Part shown: one piece after another, positions 49,990 to 58,654 of the stretch
Layout of the letters: each line of letters opens with the position of its first letter
Numbering within the stretch: the stretch's first letter is position 1
Assembly (NCBI GenBank): GCA_947172415.1
Contig: OX359193.1
Coordinates: 3,156,501 to 3,220,500 of the forward strand
Direction of reading: 5' to 3'
Origin: Chondrosia reniformis
Lineage: Eukaryota; Porifera; Demospongiae; Chondrillida; Chondrillidae
DNA length: 64,000 nucleotides
Program-made: the position numbers and the translations under genes
The notes under the pieces: model-generated
Database searches by the model: none
What the model saw: the letters and a program-made list of their open reading frames with translations, nothing else
What the model was told of the DNA's origin: nothing

Positions 49990-50650
49990 TTGAAACTCCC
50001 ACACATGATCATCCCAGTCCCAGGAAAAGTGGCAATGATCATATGATGCAACTTTTAGGCAAAGCAAAAGATGCCTGTCTCCGAAAGAAACCTGGAGATT
50101 TTGCTGATAGAAAACCCTGTGGGGCGGTGCGGTTTAACCATGTTGATGCGGCACTGCTTCAGGAGGCCAATGATTGGGTGGAGAAAGAGTGGCAGGAAGG
50201 CCCTAGATCGGCCTGGCACCTTAACTGCCTGGTCTACTCAGTTGCTATGGCTGTGAGGGGAAAAACAACCAACGAATCGCAGCCATGCAACCAGGGAAGG
50301 AAATCAGACAATCAAAAGAGTAGTAAGAGACAGGGAGGTCACAAAAGTGACAGAAAGGGCAAAGGCCTTAGGTTTAGAAGACTGCTTGCCTGGTTGGATG
50401 TGGAAATTGCGCGTCAATAGAGTAATAATCCTATGACCAAACTCCAGAAAGTACTCCAAAGAAAGCTTAGGAGGGAGTTCCATTCATTAAATCTGAATTT
50501 GCTGATTAGAGCTCGGGAACAGACACTGGGGAAACTCAGGGTCTGGACCCTACAAGAGTGACGATCAGCTGAACGCAGGACATTTCAGGAACAAAACCAC
50601 CTTTGGAATACCCAACTGAAGTTCCGGATGAATGGTAATGTTCCAACCTC

Positions 50651-50966
50651 TGGGACTGACAGATCTCCGCTCACCACCCTCCGTAGTACATCTGCCAAGG
50701 CAGACTGTGCAGAGAGGAGTGTTTTCCACCAAAAAGTGTGGATGCCATCCAGCCCAGGGGCTGACCAGCTTTTTGCCTTTTTCAAGGCTTTCCTCAGTTT
50801 GGTCTCATCAATGCTATCGGGACCTTCAGAGGAGGTTCTACCCACACTCTTTTTGGTTTCCTTTAGCCATTCGTTCGCCCCTGGGTCGTCTTTGTTGACC
50901 TTACCAACAGTACCTACAATCTTTGTCCAAAAGTCTCTTAATACCTCAATTGAGGGAGCTTCATTG
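50651..50966 (-). other. Clean 316-bp inversion inside LINE-1 copy 3
   Basis: The segment corresponds to 45644-45959 of copy 2 (residues about 471-576, just before and into the first RT motif) but reads on the opposite strand. Left junction: CAACCTC then TGGGACTGAC. Right junction: TTCATTG then GACTGGC. Both flanks and the whole segment are retained without loss or gain. Confidence 0.9.
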
Positions 50967-53070
50967 GACTGGCTTACAAGGGGTCGCACTCTACTCATCC
51001 CCAAAAAGGTGACCCGAAAAGTGCGGCCAACTACCGACCTATTGCGTGTCTCAACACAATGTACAAGGCTGTCACAGCATGCATTGGGTCGGAATTACTC
51101 ACTTACACCTACACTAATGATCTTTTGCCTATGGCTCAACGAGCCATGAGGAAAGGGAGGTGGGGCTGTGTGGACTGTCTATTGCTGGATCAAGCAATCG
51201 GTATAGATGCCAAAATTATGGGCAAGCCACTTAGTGTGGCATGGATCGATTATGAGAAGGCATATGACAGAGTCCCTCACAAGTGGGTGATGAAGGTGCT
51301 AAAAACCATCAAGTGCCCAGGTTGGATCCAAAGGTCTATAGAGCTCATCTCCAAACACTGGGCTCCTGTGCTTGAGTTGAGGACAGCGGGGAAGGTGGTT
51401 AGGAGCACCCCTGTTAAATATAACAGGGGACTCTTCCAAGGAGGCTCCTTATCGCCACTCCTCTTTTGTCTGGCCATAGCTCCCATATCCCAAGTTCTTA
51501 ACAGAACCAAGGGATATACCCTCTGGCATAATGGGGAAAGGAACACCATGTCACACTTGTTGTACATGGATGACCATAAGATATATGCTGGAGGGCCTGA
51601 TAGATCAGGGAAGCCATGGAATGTGTGGAGAAAACCTCAAATGCCATTGGCATGAGGTTTGGAGTGAGAAAGTATGGAACAGCTCACATGCAAAAGGGGA
51701 AAGTTCTGGCTGGCCCAGACAACCCTGAACGCAGTGAAGAATCCATAAGGAGCCTTGAAAAAGGTACTACTTAGAAGTACCTAGGGCTAGAACAACTGTT
51801 TGAGGTAGATGACAGCAAGGTCAAAGCTTGCTTGATCAATGAATTGAGGAGGAGACTCCACAAAGTGTGGGGCTCTCACCTCAATGGTCAGAATGCTGCA
51901 GAAGCCTCTAACATGTTGTGTGTCTCTCTACTGAGATACTCTTACCCAGTTTTGAGGTGGACACAAAGTGAGCTTCCAAAACTGGACCGAATGGTGAGAA
52001 AGATCACGAGAAAGTACCAGTGTCATCACTATAACTCTGCCATTAAGAGAGTGAACTTGCCTCGCTCTCAAGGTGGTAGAGGGCTCTGTAGTTTTCCTTT
52101 GGATCACGACAGGGCTGTTGTGAATCTGGCAAGATACCTCCATACTGCCAATGATCCACTCACAACTGTTGTGGTTAAACACCAAAATTGGCTGGAGTGC
52201 TCAAAGCAGAGGAAGACTGTCTTGAAAGAAGCCAGATTGATACTGGGAAGCCACAGAATAGAACTAGAACCGGAAATGTGGCTAAAGACAGAACCCTCAC
52301 AAAATAGTGTAAGAGAATGGAGGAGAGTGGCACGTGAGCTCCGAGAGGCTCAGACTGAAAGGTTAAAAAGTAACCTAGCCGAAAAGTCTCACCAGGGCTC
52401 ATACCACAGAGAAGTCACATATAGGGAGTCTTTTGTGTGGCTTTCTGAGGGGAGACTAAGACCTCAAACTGAGGCTCTGATTCTTGCAGCCCAAGATGAT
52501 GTGTTGCACACTAGGTGGTACCGAAATAGGATTCTGAGGAATTCTAGCCTCCTAATGTGCAGAGAATGTGGCAAGCCTTTGGAAACGGTCAAACACATAC
52601 TAAACATGTGTGAGCCCAAGTGATTTTCTCTCTACAAAGAGAGACATGACCGGGCAATACTGATAGTGTTGTGGAGATTGTTGAAAGAATATGGATTCAA
52701 GCAGGAAGAGCCCTGGTACAAACTAGAAGCAAAACCAGTCTATGAGAATAGGTCTGTCAAAATCTTGTGGGATCCTAGCATCCTTACAGATGAAGAAATG
52801 ACAGAAAGAAAGCCAGACTTTGTGGTTGAGGATCGGCTATGTAAGTCCATCTACATTATTGAAAGGTCAGTTCCTACTGACAGCAATATTAATGGAAGAT
52901 GGCACGCATGTGTAACATGTCTACGAATTTCCGATTTTTGTAAATCGTCTATTAGCGCATTCAGAGGTGTCACATTCCAGGCGGAAGTGTCTCTAGCATG
53001 TGACCTGCGCGTGAAGCAGAGCACCAGCCACTGAAACGTCACGAGTCATCACTAGTCGTTATCGATGTTA

Positions 53071-53381
53071 AATTATCAATTTTGAAAACTTATGAGCAAT
53101 TGCGGAGGAAGGCCAATAAAGGCCTACGTGACCGAAACGTTCTATTTTTCTTTTGATTATACTACGTTAATAATCAAAAGAAGAATAGAACGTTTTTCTT
53201 TTGATTATACTACGTTAATAATCAAAAAAGAATAGAACGTTTCGGTCACGTAAGCCTTAATTCCTCAGCTATTATTAACGTATTATAATAGCTGAGGAAT
53301 TAAGGCTTACATGACCGAAACGTTCTATTTTCTTTTGATTATACTTCGTTAATTGCTCATACATTTTCGCCATTGATAATT
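53071..53381. repeat. Nested palindromes within the foldback element
   Basis: Outer arms AATTATCAATTTTGAAAAC... (53071-53101) and their complement (53351-53381) enclose two further palindromes. The one at 53127-53250 runs from CGTGACCGAAACG to CGTTTCGGTCACG and is built of alternating CTTTTGATTATACTACG pieces. The one at 53251-53309 has 25-bp perfect arms. GGAGGAAGGCC...GACCGAAACGTTC resembles the degenerate hammerhead end of Penelope-like elements. Confidence 0.75.
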
Positions 53382-53393
53382 ACGTAGATATTA

Positions 53394-53590
53394 ATAGAAT
53401 AAGGATTCCTTATAACTGCGTCGAACTTATCTTTGGGATGGTACATCCTTCGACTTTTGAGCGTTTAAAAACGCAGTTGGTTTCTTTCAATTCTTGGTCA
53501 AACGTTTCGACCCTGGGGGTCTTCCTAAGTGACTGAACCAACTGCGTTTTTAAACGCTCAAAAGTCGAAGGATGTACCATCCCAAAGATA
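53394..53590. mobile_element. Penelope-like end fragment with 55-bp inverted arms
   Basis: Arms 53428-53482 and 53536-53590 are perfect reverse complements around a 53-bp centre that contains CGTTTCGACCCTGGGGGTCTT, the antisense of the hammerhead-like stem II region seen at 21880. The left edge AATAAGGATTCCTTATAACTGCG matches the outer end of the relic at 21468. It is nested in the foldback element and is a broken fragment without coding sequence. Confidence 0.65.
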
Positions 53591-53737
53591 CGTAGATATT
53601 GGTAGACATGCAATATGTTTACTGTTTCCACTTACCTCTTACAATAACAAAAAACTTCGATCAAGGAAACTGTATCGCTACCGAGAAGCCTTACTTGACA
53701 TAACAACTTTGGAAGTCTAATGCTTGTATAACGTGTT

Positions 53738-53789
53738 ACCATAGATTATCTATACTACGTAACGTTACGTAGTATAGATAATCTATGGT
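53738..53789. repeat. Perfect 52-bp spacerless palindrome
   Basis: All 26 pairs match around the centre AAC|GTT at 53763/53764, with outer bases ACC...GGT. The direct repeat GTGTTACC occurs at 53733-53740 and 53788-53795, overlapping the palindrome ends. This may mean a very small foldback insertion with an 8-bp duplication. Confidence 0.9.
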
Positions 53790-54901
53790 GTTACCAAATA
53801 TTTGGGTGCATATGCAACGTCATAAGACGTCATTGTATGATGGCTAAGCTATATCACTAATTTCGGCTGATAATCACGTGACAATACCATTACTCGAAGG
53901 AGAAGAGACAAATGGAAAACGAACCGATTATTAGACAGTGGAGAATTGTATATCTAACCATTTTTTGACATCAATCTCTTCAGTAAGTAACAGCCTAAAA
54001 GTTGTATGTATACTCCTGGAATATTCCCTTGTTTAACTGAGATATGAAGTACTAGAGGCGCCTGATAAAGGTACGAAAATACGTTTTCGATTATAATTCA
54101 AAAAGTAAAGGGAATTTAAAAGGAGTATACATACCATCGTTAGATATCATTATCCTTCATAGATTGGTGTCACCATTTATTCTATATTCGTAATTTCCAC
54201 TGTCTAATAAAACATTTTTGGCGATTTGGCACCTATCACTTACGGCCGCTAACCTTCTCCTTTAAGCCTGCAATCGTGACGCTCTTGTAGCCAAATTATT
54301 AAGAAAGAATAGCGCTTCAAATCTATATAATTTGTTTAGTGATACGATGTTTCTAAAGTAAAATAGAGTAGATTAAAAAAGAGTGTTAGTTAACGAGTTT
54401 TTTGAAAATTTCCGGAAGTATGGACATGTTCCACTAGCGCAAGAGAAGTTCCAAAAATACCAGAAGCTGGCGACTGATATGAGGAAACAATTTAGGGGCT
54501 ACCGAATTAAGGTAGTCCCGATGATAATTGGTGCTTTGGGGACAGTGGACACGCTCCTGGAAGACCTAAGTGGAATTCCAAAGCTGTCAAAAAGTGCAGT
54601 AGAAGTGATGAGAGCCATACAGAGAACTGTTCTCTGTTCGGCTGTGAGGATATTGAGGCGACATCTATCTGTTGAGGGATTGGGGCCTGGACGATAAGTA
54701 GTCCTGTCCAGTCCTTGCATGTCGACCTCTGGAAAGCAGTGGTGGATTGGTGTGTGGAGGTACTCCCTCCTATTATGATGGTCAACTTTGGTCCGACGTG
54801 CACCTGTCTGCTGCTGCTGGAAGGAGGCAAAGCCGAGGCTTCTGGCTAAAAACCCAAGAAGGGAAAACATAACTGACTGAGGTTGTCCAAGCCAGATACT
54901 C

Positions 54902-54925
54902 CTTGCCTTAGTAAACTAAGGCAAG
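54902..54925 (+). other. LINE-1 3' UTR stem-loop, copy 3
   Basis: CTTGCCTTAGT/ACTAAGGCAAG is intact even though the coding region of this copy is degraded. The loop matches copy 1. Confidence 0.68.
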
Positions 54926-54967
54926 AAGTAACAAGGTTCTCCGTTAAGGCTTTTGTTTCTCAAGTAG

Positions 54968-55837
54968 TAAGTAGTTGTGTGTACTATTTGTGTGAAATTG
55001 TTGTATTTACTAGTTATATGTACTGGTTGCATGTACTAGCTGTATGTACTAGTTGTTTGTACTAGTAACTGGTTATAAGTATTAGTTGTACGTATTAGTT
55101 GTGTGAAATTGTTGTATGTACTAGTTATGTGTACTAGTTGTAAATACTAGCTGTGTGTACTAGTTATATGCAGTTATATATACTACTTGTATGAACTAGT
55201 TGTGCGTATTTTTTGTGTACTAGTTAAATTTACTAGTTGTAGTTACTAGTTTTATGTACTAGTTGAATGTACAAGTAACTAGATATATGTACTAATTGTA
55301 TGTACAAATTGTATGTACTATTTGTATGTTCTAGTTCTATTTACTAGTTTTATTTACTAGCTGGATGTACTAGTTGTATTTACTAGTTGTTAGTACTAGT
55401 TATATTTAATAGGTGTATGTACTAGAAACAATCTGTATTTACTAGTTGTATGTTCTAGTACAATTTGCTACTTGTATGTAGTTGTAGGTATTAGTTGTGT
55501 GTAATTGTTGTAAGTACTTGTTATATGTACTAGTTGTATGTACTAGTTTTATGTTCTAGTTGTTTGTACTAGTAACTAGTTGTATGCACTAATTGTATGT
55601 ACTAGTTGTATGTAGTTATATGTGCTAGTTGTACGCATTAGTTGTGTGTAATTGTTGTATGTCCTAGTTGTAAGTACTAGTTGTATGTACTAGAAACTAG
55701 TTGTATGAACTAGTTGTATGTACTAGTTTTATATACTAGCTGTATATACTATTTGTATGTACTAGTTGTATGTACTAGTTGTGTGTAATATTTGTATCTA
55801 CTAATTATATTTACCAGTTGTAGTTACTAGTTATATG
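54968..55837. repeat. 13-bp satellite array, tract 10
   Basis: A satellite with more TGTGTGAAATTGTTG-type variants than the tracts to the left. It seems a different sub-family, which continues to the right as tracts 11 and 12. Nothing else is seen. Confidence 0.92.
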
Positions 55838-55983
55838 AAAAATCTAAGGTACCATTTTCCTATATGCTATATGCCTATTTTGTGAAAAGAGCCTATAGGG
55901 GAACTAAACCTAAAGAGAGCTTTAGAGGAAGATACAGGAGTCTTTTCTTCCTTCTTTTCCCTTCTTTCATCTTCTTCTCCACT

Positions 55984-56028
55984 GGTTCAGACAGCCGTTT
56001 CTGGGAATTCCACCCTTCATCAGTGATC
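55984..56028 (-). ncRNA. Hammerhead-like core in RT fragment 2
   Basis: The same arrangement as at 10070-10113: CUGAUGA, stem II GGG/CCC, GAAAC, loop GGCU, GUC. Within the core the sequence is unchanged from fragment 1, while the surroundings have diverged. Confidence 0.55.
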
Positions 56029-56681
56029 CTGGGAGTCTTTGTCTTTTTCTTTATCTTGATCTTCTGTGAATCCTAGGCTCTCTATGCTAAATCTAGGGCC
56101 TTATATACACTGTTTTGGGCCAAAAGTTAAATAAGGTGTTAACTAAGACACATGATGAAATTTAATTTTATGAAAGGAATGTAGGTCTAATTAACTTTAT
56201 GAATTAATTATGAATCTATTAATAATCTTGCTTATAGGTAAAACAGACTCAGCATATAACTATAGACACAAATAGGACATATTACATAAGTCTACCCTAG
56301 GTCTCCTAATAGTAACATTACTTTGGAGGTGGGGTAACACAAGACAGTCCTTAAGCATACTAGCTACTTTTTGCTTATACTTGATTCTAACTAGAGGTGC
56401 CGGGATGGGAAGGTTTTAAAGGTTGATTTTAGCTTAAAGTATTTGTAACCCTGCTTAATAAGCCTACTGCATAACTGCAAACTTTTAGCCTGAAAACTGG
56501 AGAAGTCACTACATATTCTGGAATACCTAATTAGTTGTGAAGTAAAGATACCATAGGCTGGGGTATTAGGAATATTACTATCTAAATGAGGGAAATATTC
56601 CATATCAAAGTTAAAGTCCTCTCGTTTATCATATACTTTAGTGATAAATTGATTGTTAGTAATGGTTATATCTAAGTCTAA

Positions 56682-57086
56682 CAAGTATTTCGAGTTTAAA
56701 AACCTCGTGGGGTGCCAGACGCCCCTAAGTAAACTTGAACTACTTGGCTGGTACAAATTAGATGTCCGATTCTAGTTACATGTCCGGTTAACCGATTTCC
56801 GATTGACTCTTGTTGGCCGTCAATATTTCAAGCCATATCTCGTAGAAAACGTTTTTTCGCAAGCTTTACGTTACATAGTATTATTAAGGGTGGTTTTTAA
56901 GTCCATTTCGTTCGTTCAATGTTCTACGCTAAGGAAGAGAAAGCCAATTTTAAGCTAGAAAACAAAATCTAGCCGAACGTCCGCCATTTTGGACATATAT
57001 ATATATTTATATATACAAGACTATGAACAGGAATCCATACGTTAACAAAATTTCTGAAAACAATATAGGGGCGCCTGCAGCGCCCC
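56682..57086. mobile_element. Hairpin-ended element, divergent copy 7, nested in RT fragment 2
   Basis: 405 bp with the same left hairpin (CAAGTATTTCGAGT ... AACTTGAACTACTTGG) and a similar right end (TCTGAAAACAATATAGGGG). The right tip folds as GGGGCGC-CTGCA-GCGCCCC. The interior (about 56755-57000) is unrelated to the other copies. The empty site in fragment 1 reads GTCTAAAAAGG; here GTCTAA and AAAAAG flank the element, so AA is duplicated. Confidence 0.75.
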
Positions 57087-57435
57087 AAAAAGAGGGATTT
57101 CCTAGGGCTAATATTTTCTTTTATTCTAAAGTTATAAGTTCTTTTGGGTAAATCTCACTAATTGACAGTTCAAAATCCTTGTTGTTAATACATAAGAGGT
57201 ATTTTGATAGCTAAGGTTATGTTATCTTTAAGTAGTCCTTTCATAAACACATACTCATAGGCAAACAGAAAAAGATTAGCAACTACAGGGGCACAGTCAG
57301 TACCCATAGGGATACCTACACATTCTTAAATACAGACCCGTCTACAGATACATAAATTTTGTCAATAAGGTTATTAAAGAGCTCTACTAAATGAACAGCT
57401 GTGACTGCTTTATTGGAGACATTGTTAGACCAAAT

Positions 57436-58540
57436 GACTATATGTACTAGTTCTATGTAGTAGTGACTAGTTGTACGTACTACTTGTATGTTCTATTTGT
57501 ATGTACTATTTGTATGTGCTAGTTATATGTACTAGTTGTACGTACTAGTTGTATGTATTAGTTGTATGTACTAGTTGTATGTACTAATTGTATGTACTAG
57601 CTTTATGTACAAGCTGCATGTAGTGGTTGTTTCAACTAGTTGTATGTAGTTATAAGTTCTACTTGTATGTACTAGTTGTGTGAAATTTCTGTATGTACTA
57701 GGTATATTTACTAATTGTAGTTACTAGTTTAAAGTACTAGTATCTAGATGTATATGTTAGTTGTATGTATTAGTGTGTATGTACTAGTTGTATGTACTAG
57801 GTGTATATATGTTCTAGTAAGTAGTTGTATGTACTAGTTATATGTACTAGTAGTATGTACTACCTGTATGTACTAGTTTAACGTCCTACGTGTAAGTAAT
57901 ACTAACAATTTGTATTCACTAGTTGTATGTACTAGTTGTATGGACTAGTTGTATGGACTAGTTGTATGTACTAATTGATGCACTAGTTTTATGTACAAGC
58001 TGTATGTAGTGGTTGTTTGAACTAGTTGTTTGTAGTTATAAGTACTACTTGTATGTACTAGTTGTGTCAAATTTCTGTATGTACTAGGTATATTTGCTTG
58101 TTGTAGTTACTAGTTTTATGTACTAGTATGAATGTACTAGTTGTATGTACTAGTTGTATATATGTTCTAGTAAGTAGTTGTATGTACTAGTTATATGTAC
58201 TATTAGTATGTACTAGCTGTATGGACTCTTTTATGTACCAATTGTGTGTACTGGCAATATATACTAGTAAGTAGTAGCATGTTCTGGTTATATGTACTAT
58301 ATAGTTGTATGTATTAGTTGTATGGACTAGTTGTATGTACTAGCTATGTGTACTAGTTGTATGTAATAGTTGTATATACCAGTTGTATGTCCTAGTAACT
58401 AATTGTATGTACTAGCTGTATGTACTAATTGTATGTACTAGTTCTATGCACTAATTGGATGTACTAGTTTTATATATTAGTTACATGCACTAGTTTTATG
58501 TACTAGTTGTTTGTACTAGTTATATTTTATAGGTGTATAT
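57436..58540. repeat. 13-bp satellite array, tract 11
   Basis: Satellite with recurrent GTAGTGGTTGTTT and TATATGTTCTAGTAAGTAG variants that define a local block seen twice (about 57590-57860 and 57960-58200). Confidence 0.92.
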
Positions 58541-58654
58541 ATCTTGGGGATGGTACATCCTATGACTTTTGAGCATTTTTAAACGCTCAAAAGTCGAAGG
58601 ATGTACCATCCCAAAGATACGTTTGACGCAGTTATAAGGAATCCTTATTCTATA
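58541..58654. mobile_element. Penelope-like end fragment, snap-back form
   Basis: A near-perfect palindrome (58540-58619) of the sequence found in the arms at 53428-53590 is followed by GACGCAGTTATAAGGAATCC, the complement of the family end. The direct repeat AGGTGTATATAT at 58531-58542 and 58655-58666 marks a 12-bp target-site duplication. No coding sequence remains. Confidence 0.7.

Larger units (their letters stand above)
52905..54438. mobile_element. Foldback DNA element inserted in LINE-1 copy 3
   Basis: 1534 bp splitting the LINE sequence GATGGCAAGAG, with GCA on both sides (52902-52904, 54439-54441) as a possible 3-bp duplication. The ends are imperfect inverted repeats: the left begins CGCATGTGTAACATGTC and the right, reversed, begins GCTAGTGGAACATGTCC. 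Several further inverted pairs are nested inside, including arms at 53071-53101/53351-53381 and a looser pair at about 53894-54030/54105-54265. No transposase or other long frame is present, so it is non-autonomous. The superfamily is not recognised. Confidence 0.7.
50043..54697 (+). pseudogene. LINE-1 copy 3 RT-endonuclease ORF, degraded
   Basis: Remnant of the RT-endonuclease frame. In-frame stops lie at 50418 (CAATAG for CAACAG), about 50560 (TGA for CGA), about 51772 (CTTAGAAG for CCTATAAG) and 52621 (AAGTGA for AAGGGA). A small indel near 51602 (GATAGATCAGG) shifts the frame. The RT motifs around WIDYEKAYDRVPH and YMDD remain readable, although motif B reads FQGGSLSP, losing the conserved D of FQGDSLSP. 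The C-terminal endonuclease is split: the RPD-type region ends at 52904 and the KFQKYQKL part resumes at 54446 beyond the foldback insertion. Not functional. Confidence 0.88.
49990..54967 (+). mobile_element. LINE-1 copy 3, 5'-truncated, inverted inside and interrupted
   Basis: It begins inside the ORF at TTGAAACTC, matching copy 2 near 44980, so about 0.9 kb of the 5' end is missing, including the ribozyme. It continues to the normal 3' end CTCAAG at 54967. A 316-bp internal segment (50651-50966) is inverted, and a 1534-bp foldback element is inserted at 52905-54438. It differs from copy 2 by about 3-4% by eye and is therefore the oldest of the three copies. Confidence 0.9.
55838..57435 (-). 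pseudogene. Penelope-type retroelement RT fragment 2, broken and interrupted
   Basis: It matches fragment 1 (9925 to about 11145) on the minus strand: the same 3' non-coding region, the NFPHLDSNIP and ISQLIRYSR coding stretch and part of the upstream RT. It is truncated earlier at its 5' end than fragment 1 and is split at 56682-57086 by a hairpin-ended element. It is broken in several places. It starts after ACTAGTTATATG, the same satellite phase as fragment 1 but with different outer flanks, so the two look like separate insertions. Confidence 0.75.

Noticed and set aside
50628-51149. Apparent new 173-codon plus-strand protein in LINE-1 copy 3
   Set aside because: Created by the 316-bp inversion; the middle is antisense RT sequence.
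52865-53034. Continuation of the LINE-1 copy 3 frame into the foldback element
   Set aside because: The codons after 52904 have no similarity to the LINE; the frame simply reads into the insertion.
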